Assembly: GCA_020722645.1 (NCBI GenBank)
Contig: DYKL01000146.1
Coordinates: 1-8,002 of the forward strand
DNA from: Acetofilamentum sp.
GTDB lineage: Bacteria > Bacteroidota > Bacteroidia > Bacteroidales > JAFGUD01
Reading direction: 5' to 3'
DNA: 8,002 bases
Under the pieces are notes generated by a model, which was not told the origin of the DNA, searched no databases, and saw only the letters and a list, made by a program, of their open reading frames with translations. This document shows, in pieces, positions 1-6,510 of the stretch. Positions within the stretch are counted from its first letter, which is position 1. Each line of letters starts with the position of its first letter. The position numbers and the translations under genes are program-made.

Positions 1-379
1 TTTGGTGAAAAACAATGATTAGTTCGGTATAAAAAGCCAAATCATTTTTCATTCCAAGTTATAACAAATACAAACAATATAGTGTCCAATAAACGAATTG
101 TATAATGCCGATGCAATAGCTTTTAGTATTACATGAAAAGTTAAAGCGGACTTCTGACCTTCGCATACCACTTAAACCCTTAATGCATATAGCCTTTGTT
201 AGCGTTTCGTTGTTCATTTTTAGAGGTTTGTTTTCTTTCAAATTAGCTGCAATGTAATGTCTGCTAGCGTTGGAACAGACACACTCTTTGACAAGCTTTG
301 GCTTTAGCGCTGGATCGTGGGGCTTGGCAATGTGTGTGGCTGTGAAGCGTTGCCATATCATTCTATACAACTTACTACA
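1..379. other. Gene-free region downstream of the operon
   Basis: No supported gene lies here. A 103-codon open frame on the minus strand (370-59) has no recognisable family, an odd residue composition (many Cys, Tyr and Ile at the end) and no ribosome-binding site, so I do not call it a CDS. Positions 1-58 are AT-rich and hold a 7-bp inverted repeat (AATGATT at 14-20, AATCATT at 40-46) followed by a short T run. That could be a weak terminator, but the stem is poor. Positions 120-360 differ in texture from the rest of the window and are described separately as a repeat candidate. Confidence 0.6.
120..360. repeat. Candidate intergenic repeat with recurring RRCGCT motifs
   Basis: This stretch is richer in G and C than the flanking genes. 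Read on the minus strand it carries four related motifs in order: AACGCTTCA, AGCGCTAAA, AACGCTAGC and AACGCTAAC. It also has a 6-bp inverted repeat, TGGCAA (325-330) and TTGCCA (350-355), around a TG-rich loop. The texture resembles intergenic repeat sequences I recall between genes in Bacteroidota genomes, which are often mis-annotated as small hypothetical proteins. Membership of a repeat family cannot be shown from one copy. It sits directly after the last gene of the operon and could mark an operon boundary. Confidence 0.35.
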
Positions 380-1108
380 TTATTTCTTAAAAACATAATC
401 GGTACATTCAACAACAGTAATTAACCCTTCTGGTGTGTCGGTAATTATTTTGGTTACTATATTTTGAACATTTTCAGCAAATTTACTTCTTTCTATATCA
501 TTAGCTGTTCCGTCCATTATTTTTTTCTTTAATTCTTGCATTTCTTTCTTTTTATCTTTGGACATTAACTTGCTTTTATCAAAGGTTGCCTTAACCATTT
601 TCCCGTTGTCGTTTCTTTTAAATATCAAAACAACTATACCCGGTTGAGTGGCTAATGTTGTATCTATAAATAAAAGACGTGAAGCAAATGATTCTTCATC
701 TCCGTTGGTTTTAAGTCTTAAAACATAATTAGCAACATCGACAAAGTCAGAATACCCGGAAGCCACAACACTTATGTTACCGCGAATAGGCGTTTCATTA
801 TTATAAAGCAGTTTTAATGCTTGTTTGGTTAACAAAAACCCGGAAGTAACGCCAGGACAAACATGTCCTGTGTATTTACCCACATCATCAAGCGATATTT
901 CAAAAATATCATTTCCCGGCTGTCTGTAACCGACCAAAACAGCTTTAGGGTCGCGGACTTTTATAATTCCGGCTTTTTGGTAAACCGAAATCGTTTTGTC
1001 TTGGTCGAGTGCTTTTTGTTCAGCACCATTGTTTTTATTTGTTTGAGCATAAGCATTTGACAAAGTCAAAACTGCTGCCATTACGAAAACTGAAATAATT
1101 CTTTTCAT
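380..1108 (-). CDS. Exported FmdE-like protein, probable metal or tetrapyrrole binding
   Basis: This 242-residue protein begins with a clear Sec signal peptide (hydrophobic core at about 4-18, likely cleavage after NAYA at 21), so it should act in the periplasm. Residues 75-135 resemble the core of the FmdE family (formylmethanofuran dehydrogenase subunit E-like). They contain the GHVCPG motif (His82, Cys84) followed by an amphipathic helix, as in the family's H-x-C-P-G signature. The C-terminal zinc-finger region of classical FmdE is absent; instead there is a Lys-rich helix (about 177-200) and a single late Cys235. FmdE-like proteins occur in organisms without methanogenesis and have no settled role. 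The gene lies 12 bp after the TonB receptor gene and appears to be the last gene of the operon. I infer a role in binding or handling the imported metal or tetrapyrrole. The family call is fairly secure, the role is not. Confidence 0.65.
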   Translation of the reverse strand: MKRIISVFVMAAVLTLSNAYAQTNKNNGAEQKALDQDKTISVYQKAGIIKVRDPKAVLVGYRQPGNDIFEISLDDVGKYTGHVCPGVTSGFLLTKQALKLLYNNETPIRGNISVVASGYSDFVDVANYVLRLKTNGDEESFASRLLFIDTTLATQPGIVVLIFKRNDNGKMVKATFDKSKLMSKDKKKEMQELKKKIMDGTANDIERSKFAENVQNIVTKIITDTPEGLITVVECTDYVFKK

Positions 1109-1120
1109 GATTTTTATTTT

Positions 1121-3418
1121 TTAAAAGTTAAACATTAGTAAAATTTTAAAATTCCGTCCCATTGCCGGAATGTATGAGCCAAATGGCTGATAATCTGTAT
1201 CGAAAATGTTTTTCACAATAAGGCGTAGTTTTGGGCAACCTATCAAAGAATTAGAATTTAACCCTAATGAAAAGTTAAAAACTGTATGCGGGTCGGACTG
1301 AACAAAACCCCAAGAACTTCCGCCAAAACTATCGGTAGTAGAAGGTACTCTGTTTTGGGCTCCGGCATAGGATGCATCCAATTTCAGGGTGTATGCGGTT
1401 ATCCATTTTTTATTCAAATTATATTTATACTCTGTTCCTAAATTCAAATCAAAAGGGGGAATAGCGTGTAAAGGTAACGGCTCTGTTGTCGATAAATCTA
1501 CTCCATATACATAAGATGCACCGGCATCGAGAAACAAACTACTCGCAGGTATAAGATTATCTATTTGGTAATTGAATGAACTTTCGCCACCGGCAATTTG
1601 TGCCTTTTTATTGTCGAAAGTAAAATCAATACCATTTTCTTCTGAAACTGTCATAGCAATAAAATCATTGATAATATAATAGAACAAAGATACATCATAT
1701 TTTAATTTGCCGTTAGAGGCATTGCCTCTAAATCCTAAATCGAAATTATAGCCATACTCAGGTTTCAATTCGGGGTTTCCTTTTCTTATCCCTGCTGAGT
1801 TTATAACGGTTGCAAACAATTCATTATTGGACGGCATTCTAAAACTTCGTGCCACATTGAAAGAAATATGCTGATTTTCGGCATAGGAATAAACACAGCC
1901 AATATTACCGCTAAACGAATTTCGTTGTTCCTTTTTTCCAACAACTCCGTTAAGACTGCCTTCGTTTACGCTTGCCACATCGAAGCGAATACCGGAACTT
2001 ATATGAAATTTTTTTCCGGTTTGCCATTCATTGTTAACAAAAAAGCCTATGTTTTGCTCAACGGCATCTTGCCAACCTTTTGCAAATCCGTTTGTATTAT
2101 CATAATAATTAATAAATTTCGTTTCATTGTCTAACTGATACGTATAATAATCAGTCCCTACGGTCATTTTATTGTTTTTACCCATATTGATAATGCCAAA
2201 AAGACGTCCGCCTCCATAGGTATATTTGTAATGAATGATATCCGTCGAAGTTAGTTTGTCGGTAATAGAACTGTGCTTGCCTTGATTAAAATCGTTGTAA
2301 GCATCGTCGTAAAACAGCTTTAAATTGATGGTTTCGATGAAATTTTTGGGGGAATAAATGTAAGTTACATCCGAATGTAAAATTTCTTCTTGAACACTAA
2401 TTTCGGTAAACTTTTTATCGGGTCCGTTAAAGCCTCTTGGTTTACCAAAATCGTCATAATGATAATTAGCATGAACAAGGAATTTATGCTCATCGCTGAA
2501 TTTGTATCCTGTATTTAGCGAAATATCGCGGTCTTGAACGCTACTGTTTTCGGCTATTTCGCCATTTCCGTAAACCATTTCACCTGTTTTAAGAAATTTG
2601 CCACTTAACAAAATTCCAAATTTTTCTTTTTTATGGCAAAGTTTTATCGATTCTAAAAATTCGTTGTTGTTACTTCCGTAACCCGAGGTTAGTTTGATGC
2701 TGTTTTTACTGTTGCCAAAAGGTTCATCGCTAATTACATTGATAATTCCGGAAATAGCACCGCTTCCGTAAATAACAGAGCCGGGACCTTTAATTACTTC
2801 AATTCGTTTGGCATCATACATGTTTAAATCTTCCCCAAAATATCCTCCGGGCAAGGGACCCAGTCTGATATTCCCGTCTTTTAACACCACAAGGCGAGTT
2901 GAATGTAAACCTCGCAAAACAATGGGCGAATGGTATTCCCAAATTTGACTTATTCCTTGCAAAGGCGAAAGCACATCTGCAATTGATGTGTTCATATTAT
3001 CAACTATTTTTTGATTACTAATTATATCGATCGGTTTTGTGAGTTCATTTAACGATTGTTCATATAAACCTGCCGACACAACTACATCAGAAAGTAGTAT
3101 TGCTTTGGGTTGAAGATAAATTTTTAAGCTATCAGAAAACAAACTGTCAGTAACGATGATTTCTTTTTTATCAAAGTTTATATGGCTTACAATAATGACA
3201 GTTGGCTTATCTGAATTAACAGTAATTTTAAATCGCCCCAACGCATCGGTTGTGGTTCCGGATGCTTCATTTTTTATGGAAATGTTGGCAAAAGGAATAG
3301 GTTCTTTTGATGATTTATCTGCAACGACACCTTGCACAATACTTTCTTGCCCAAAAAAATTTTTTAAAAATGCAAACATGAATAAAATAGTGAATAAAAT
3401 TCTTAATACTTTTAACAT
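1121..3418 (-). CDS. TonB-dependent outer-membrane receptor, probable heme/metal-complex uptake
   Basis: This 765-residue protein is a complete TonB-dependent receptor. It has a signal peptide (about 1-23), then a carboxypeptidase-regulatory-like beta-sandwich (about 27-104). A TonB-box-like segment follows (SDVVVSAG, 110-117), then a plug domain (about 127-230) with the classic VLRG, IEVIKGPGSVIYGSGAISG and INVI blocks. The rest is a 22-strand-type barrel ending in aromatic Phe765. The barrel has a FRMP box (526-529) and an NPEL box (548-551), variants of the FRAP and NPDL boxes of heme receptors, but no histidine lies between them as in HmuR or HemR. Plug histidines 163 and 172 are alternative ligand candidates. 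The start is only 8 bp after the chelatase stop and has an A-rich leader. The neighbouring chelatase and HmuY-like lipoprotein suggest heme or another metal-tetrapyrrole; a siderophore or cobalamin cannot be excluded. Confidence 0.93.
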   Translation of the reverse strand: MLKVLRILFTILFMFAFLKNFFGQESIVQGVVADKSSKEPIPFANISIKNEASGTTTDALGRFKITVNSDKPTVIIVSHINFDKKEIIVTDSLFSDSLKIYLQPKAILLSDVVVSAGLYEQSLNELTKPIDIISNQKIVDNMNTSIADVLSPLQGISQIWEYHSPIVLRGLHSTRLVVLKDGNIRLGPLPGGYFGEDLNMYDAKRIEVIKGPGSVIYGSGAISGIINVISDEPFGNSKNSIKLTSGYGSNNNEFLESIKLCHKKEKFGILLSGKFLKTGEMVYGNGEIAENSSVQDRDISLNTGYKFSDEHKFLVHANYHYDDFGKPRGFNGPDKKFTEISVQEEILHSDVTYIYSPKNFIETINLKLFYDDAYNDFNQGKHSSITDKLTSTDIIHYKYTYGGGRLFGIINMGKNNKMTVGTDYYTYQLDNETKFINYYDNTNGFAKGWQDAVEQNIGFFVNNEWQTGKKFHISSGIRFDVASVNEGSLNGVVGKKEQRNSFSGNIGCVYSYAENQHISFNVARSFRMPSNNELFATVINSAGIRKGNPELKPEYGYNFDLGFRGNASNGKLKYDVSLFYYIINDFIAMTVSEENGIDFTFDNKKAQIAGGESSFNYQIDNLIPASSLFLDAGASYVYGVDLSTTEPLPLHAIPPFDLNLGTEYKYNLNKKWITAYTLKLDASYAGAQNRVPSTTDSFGGSSWGFVQSDPHTVFNFSLGLNSNSLIGCPKLRLIVKNIFDTDYQPFGSYIPAMGRNFKILLMFNF

Positions 3419-3426
3419 GATATATT

Positions 3427-4326
3427 TTATTTTTTATTCCCCATAATCCATTCGCTGGCTCTTTCTACAATCCATTCAGCAATTCTTTTATCTGGGAGCA
3501 AGCCATTTTCTGCAAAAACAATATTTTGTCCTTCAAACATTTTCTTAGTTTCTATTGTTTGTCCATTCATTATAAAACCTGAATTGTCAGCCATGTTTTT
3601 TACTCCTATAGAAATATACATCCCAACAACGATTACTTTCTTTTTATTCTGACTTGCAGTTAAAATTGAGCTGACACCATCAAAGGCAAACGATTGTCCT
3701 GCTTCCACAAAGGCTTTATCAAAATATTCAATGCCCGTTTTTCCAAGAATAAAATTCCCGGTTTCATTGATTAAATTTTCCCATATAGCAATAAAATTTT
3801 TATCGCCATGAGCCAATATTACAAGAGCTTCATCTTTTGGGTTTTCAGATAATGCTTTTACTTTATCCAATAAAATATCTTTCATCACATTATCATAATA
3901 CAATGTAGGTCCAACTGTAATCTTTATTCTCGTGTCGATAATTTTTGCTCCTTCTTTTTTTAGGGCATCAATCATTTCTTGGTCATAATAAAGTCCGAGA
4001 ATTGTAGGGACATCATAAGCTGAATGTCCGGAAGGTGCTATAAATAATGGTAAAGCATATACTTTTGTAATGCCTTTGTTTTCCATGTCATTAATAACAG
4101 TTGGTATTGATGGTTCATTAAATTCCATTAAAGCAACCCTAACATCGTCAAAGCCTATAATATTTTGTGTTTTTAACAATTCTTTAACTTCATTTTCTAA
4201 ATCCAAAACAGGTTGATTCCATTGTTTCATTGGTGAGCCATGTGCAATTATCAATAAGCCCTTCTTTTCTTGAGAAAAGGAGTTTATTGAAATTAAGACC
4301 ATGAAAATTAAAAATACTTTCCTCAT
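3427..4326 (-). CDS. Exported CbiX-type tetrapyrrole chelatase
   Basis: The protein is 299 residues from the ATG at 4326, chosen because AGAGG lies 5 nt upstream and a signal peptide follows at once (MRKVFLIFMVL, likely cleavage near FSQ at 19). An in-frame ATG at 4365 would add 13 charged residues before the signal. The mature part has the two-half layout of CbiX/CbiK sirohydrochlorin chelatases. The first half has IAHGSP with His29 and the PLFIAPSGHSAYDVP block with His101, the expected metal-site histidine. The second half repeats LAHGD with His173, but its second block reads GVKNMADNSG and has lost the histidine. Cytosolic CbiX inserts cobalt or iron into sirohydrochlorin. Exported relatives are known, such as the periplasmic CbiK of Desulfovibrio and the heme-binding lipoprotein IhtB/FetB of Porphyromonas gingivalis, which is encoded with a TonB receptor. 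I infer heme binding or de-metallation in the periplasm rather than cobalamin synthesis. Confidence 0.85.
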   Translation of the reverse strand: MRKVFLIFMVLISINSFSQEKKGLLIIAHGSPMKQWNQPVLDLENEVKELLKTQNIIGFDDVRVALMEFNEPSIPTVINDMENKGITKVYALPLFIAPSGHSAYDVPTILGLYYDQEMIDALKKEGAKIIDTRIKITVGPTLYYDNVMKDILLDKVKALSENPKDEALVILAHGDKNFIAIWENLINETGNFILGKTGIEYFDKAFVEAGQSFAFDGVSSILTASQNKKKVIVVGMYISIGVKNMADNSGFIMNGQTIETKKMFEGQNIVFAENGLLPDKRIAEWIVERASEWIMGNKK

Positions 4327-4331
4327 TTTAA

Positions 4332-4338
4332 CCTCTTT
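4332..4338 (-). promoter_or_regulatory. Shine-Dalgarno fixing the chelatase start
   Basis: On the minus strand AAAGAGG is followed by TTAAA and then the ATG at 4326. The spacing is right for a ribosome-binding site, and the signal peptide begins exactly at this ATG. This supports it over the ATG 39 bp upstream at 4365, which lies inside the end of the DUF2023 gene. Confidence 0.65.
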
Positions 4339-4358
4339 TTTTATTAAACAAAATCCTT

Positions 4359-4766
4359 TCAACACATTGACAAGACTTCATTAGCAATTCTTTTTTCACT
4401 GCTTTTCAGTTGTTTCAAATATCTCGAATACTGTTGTTCACGACTGTATCCAAGCATAATACCAAGCATAAAATCTTGCTCGGGTGTTAAGTCATTCAAT
4501 GATTTTGCCTCAAATGATTTTACAATTTCAACACACTCCGGATTACCAAAAAAGAGATTGATTTTGGTTTCATTCACTTCAGAAATCCAGAAAGAGATAG
4601 ATTTATTTTGCAAGTAAAAAATTGCTTTGTCTTTTTCTGTTTTTTTCATGGTGTGTAGCACCAAGTTACGAATACCTTTTTTGTATTCGTAAACATGGTG
4701 TTTTAACACTTGTAAATCGGCAGACAGCAAATCATTGCAGTTATATATATCCGCTGATTGTCTCAT
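4359..4766 (-). CDS. DUF2023 family protein, flavodoxin partner
   Basis: This 135-residue soluble protein shows the conserved blocks I associate with DUF2023: HHVYEYKKGIRNLVLHT (23-39), KINLFFGNPECVEIVKSF (68-85) and a C-terminal helix pair starting LTPEQDFMLGIMLGY (93-107). The first 20 or so residues look like an extension outside the domain. There is no signal peptide, so it should be cytosolic. Its ATG overlaps the flavodoxin stop by one base (TAATG), which predicts translational coupling and roughly matched synthesis. The family's function is unknown. Its recurring place beside flavodoxin in Bacteroidota suggests a partner or regulator of flavodoxin, possibly as a small dimeric adaptor. 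The family call rests on remembered motifs, not on a search. Confidence 0.85.
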   Translation of the reverse strand: MRQSADIYNCNDLLSADLQVLKHHVYEYKKGIRNLVLHTMKKTEKDKAIFYLQNKSISFWISEVNETKINLFFGNPECVEIVKSFEAKSLNDLTPEQDFMLGIMLGYSREQQYSRYLKQLKSSEKRIANEVLSMC

Positions 4767-5263
4767 TAATCAAATTCGACTTTTATCTGTTCAACCCACT
4801 TATTAATTCGGTCTTTTGTTAAATTGCTTTCATTATTTTCATCCAAAGGCAAACCGACAAATTTCTCGTCAATTTCGGCTTTTGATTCTTCATAATCGTA
4901 TCCTGTCGTGTCCACAAATCCTACTATTTTACATCCTTTGTTTTCAATTGCCTTGTAAATTGTGCCAATACCGTCCACAAAGCTGTCGGAGTATGTAGAG
5001 CTATCGCCTAATCCAAAAATTGCACAAGTTTTCCCGCTAAGGTCTGTTTTTTCAAGTGTTGAAATAAAACTGTCCCAATCGTCTTGCAAATCGCCAATTC
5101 CCCATGTCGAAGTTCCAAATATCAAATTTTGATAGTTTTTTAACTCTTCAATAGGGTTATTTGCAACATCAAAAACATCAGCGTTTAATAGCTCTGCTAT
5201 TTGTTTCGCAACACTTTCCGTGTTTCCGGTTGATGAACCGTAAAAAATTGCTGTTTTTTTCAT
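4766..5263 (-). CDS. fldA: Long-chain flavodoxin
   Basis: This 165-residue cytosolic electron carrier binds FMN non-covalently and commonly replaces ferredoxin when iron is scarce. The phosphate-binding loop GSSTGNTE is at 9-16. The first flavin-flanking loop is TSTWGIGDLQDDW with Trp54, and the second is GLGDSSTYSDSF (84-95) with Tyr91 stacking on the isoalloxazine. The segment at about 119-146 is the insertion that defines long-chain flavodoxins. The length is normal for the class and nothing is missing. It starts 6 bp after the DUF6686-like stop without a Shine-Dalgarno, and its stop overlaps the DUF2023 start. Its place inside a receptor and chelatase operon suggests iron-starvation expression. 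It may also supply electrons for heme or porphyrin processing in the cytoplasm, but that is inference. Confidence 0.97.
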   Translation of the reverse strand: MKKTAIFYGSSTGNTESVAKQIAELLNADVFDVANNPIEELKNYQNLIFGTSTWGIGDLQDDWDSFISTLEKTDLSGKTCAIFGLGDSSTYSDSFVDGIGTIYKAIENKGCKIVGFVDTTGYDYEESKAEIDEKFVGLPLDENNESNLTKDRINKWVEQIKVEFD

Positions 5264-5269
5264 TTTTAT

Positions 5270-5602
5270 TTAGTTTAGATTTATGTTACTTGTTAATAAT
5301 TGACTGTTAATAAAAGTATTGCCTTCATATGAAAGCAACTGCTTTAATTCAACAAATTCACTTTCATTTAAAGCTAAAAAACCATTATTCGAGCCTATGT
5401 GTAGTAATAGTTTCCTTCGATTTTGTGATTGTTGATTTTTTGCCAGATAAAATTTGTAGTCAATGGAATTAACATACATTTTAAATGACTCAAATTCATC
5501 GTTAGAAAAATTTACTAACATATTGCCAAATTCTAAATGGACTATTTTTTTGCTTATGTTTGTAAAAATCTGCCCGTTAGGGGTTGAGTTTATTATTTTC
5601 AT
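5270..5602 (-). CDS. Small protein resembling DUF6686
   Basis: This 110-residue protein has no signal peptide or membrane segment. Its layout of short beta strands and helices, with HLEFGNMLVNFSNDEFESF (22-40), an RRKLLLHI strand (62-69) and a FLALNESEFVELKQLL helix (75-90), matches what I recall of the Bacteroidota-specific DUF6686 family. The N-terminal cysteines that many relatives carry before the HLEFGN block appear to be missing here (IFTNISKKI). The function is unknown. The gene starts inside the preceding 63-codon frame (26 nt overlap) and ends 6 bp before flavodoxin, so it is almost certainly co-transcribed with flavodoxin and could be part of the iron-limitation response. The family assignment is from memory and moderate. 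Confidence 0.7.
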   Translation of the reverse strand: MKIINSTPNGQIFTNISKKIVHLEFGNMLVNFSNDEFESFKMYVNSIDYKFYLAKNQQSQNRRKLLLHIGSNNGFLALNESEFVELKQLLSYEGNTFINSQLLTSNINLN

Positions 5603-5768
5603 AACTTTTTCCCGTTTTAATTATTTTACTTATTGATTTTTTGTCGTGTTCGTTTTTGATTGATTGTTTCTTTCTAACTTTCATCCAATCTTCCTCAACA
5701 AAGGGTAGTCCGCCAACTGCCTGAACAATTGTCATCCTTGTGTCCCCAAAAATGTTTAGTGTTTTCAT
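5577..5768 (-). CDS. Unrecognised 63-residue basic protein
   Basis: I do not recognise this protein. It starts MKTLNIFGDTRMTIV, has a hydrophobic and Gly-Pro segment (VGGLPFVEEDW, about 18-28) and then a strongly basic, probably disordered tail rich in Lys, Ser and Asn. There is no signal peptide, transmembrane helix or Cys. The ATG has only an A-rich leader. It begins 43 bp after the lipoprotein stop and overlaps the DUF6686-like gene by 26 nt, the arrangement expected of a small coupled gene or leader-like ORF. Against it, no family is known to me and the tail is low in information, so it could be a decayed remnant or a chance frame filling the gap. Confidence 0.45.
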   Translation of the reverse strand: MKTLNIFGDTRMTIVQAVGGLPFVEEDWMKVRKKQSIKNEHDKKSISKIIKTGKSYENNKLNP

Positions 5769-5811
5769 AATTTTCTAATTTATGGGATAAAGTTTAGCTT
5801 TTTAATTACTT

Positions 5812-6510
5812 TTATTGAACAAAATCCCACTCAATTTTTACATATCCGGTTGGGGTTGGAGCAGGGTTTGCAGGTATTTGGGTAACAATAAATTTAACAA
5901 TTTTACCTTCACGAGTTTGTATTATCCAGATTGGTTCATCGTCGGCAATGGTATTATTTGCAGCCTGTTTCCATTTTGAACCAAGAACTAATTTATTTAA
6001 TTCTTGATTTAAATCCTGCATAAGGGGTTTACCGGTTGTTCCTGTGGGTACGGAAGACAAATTAAAACTTGGGTCATCCGATTGAAGCGTATAGGTTTGA
6101 ATGTTTGCGGCAGTTAAATTCTGAAAATCAGCATAGCCCTTACAGGTTGTATCAACATTTGAATAATTCACAGCTTTTACTGTTTCATATAATTGGATAA
6201 ATGGTGCTCCACTTAAACTACCATCGGGGTTTTCTGCTTGAATGGCTCTAATTTTTAAATCATACTCAAAATCTGATACTGTAAGAGAATCCATATTATT
6301 TGCCCCACCTTTTTCGCCTTTGTATTCAAAATCGAAACCTACACCTCCCGGATTTCGATTTGGACAAATCAAATACGGATTTTCTAAACTTACAAACTGA
6401 CTTATCGGTGGGGTTGGGTCATCTGGTTTATCTTTTTTACATAAAGTAAATAGAACGCCCCAAAATGCTAAGGCAACGAATACGAATACTGAACTTTTTA
6501 ATGTTTTCAT
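5812..6510 (-). CDS. Surface lipoprotein, possibly HmuY-like heme-binding protein
   Basis: This 232-residue protein has a hydrophobic export segment (about 7-23) ending in Cys24, followed by KKDKPDDPTPP. That pattern is typical of Bacteroidota lipoproteins sent to the outer-membrane surface, although Leu at -1 of the lipobox is unusual. The mature part is beta-rich. The C-terminal stretch (193-232: IWIIQTREGKIVKF, then a loop and TGYVKIEWDF) resembles the end of HmuY-family hemophores. The family link is my judgement and needs a profile search. The protein contains no histidine at all. Its only mature methionines are Met73 and Met164, which is notable because some HmuY homologues (Tannerella Tfo, Prevotella PinO/PinA) hold heme with two methionines. 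Two internal cysteines (49, 123) could form a disulfide. It is the first gene of the eight-gene run and has a very strong ribosome-binding site. Otherwise it is a plain lipoprotein of unknown function. Confidence 0.85.
   Translation of the reverse strand: MKTLKSSVFVFVALAFWGVLFTLCKKDKPDDPTPPISQFVSLENPYLICPNRNPGGVGFDFEYKGEKGGANNMDSLTVSDFEYDLKIRAIQAENPDGSLSGAPFIQLYETVKAVNYSNVDTTCKGYADFQNLTAANIQTYTLQSDDPSFNLSSVPTGTTGKPLMQDLNQELNKLVLGSKWKQAANNTIADDEPIWIIQTREGKIVKFIVTQIPANPAPTPTGYVKIEWDFVQ

Noticed and set aside
14..46. Rho-independent terminator from the AATGATT/AATCATT inverted repeat
   Set aside because: The stem is only 7 bp, AT-rich and has a long loop; not convincing as a terminator.
190..280. 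Integron attC-like site, because of GTTAGC and CTAGCG motifs
   Set aside because: The core GTTRRRY and RYYYAAC boxes are not matched and no integrase or cassette array is present.
59..370. 103-codon minus-strand open frame as a protein gene
   Set aside because: No family, no ribosome-binding site, odd composition, and it lies across a repeat-like block; better explained as an intergenic repeat.
3427..4326. Cobalamin biosynthesis operon reading from the CbiX homology
   Set aside because: The protein is exported and no other cobalamin gene is in the window.
4327..4365. ATG at 4365 as start of the chelatase gene
   Set aside because: It would put 13 charged and mixed residues before the signal peptide, while the ATG at 4326 has a well-placed AGAGG.
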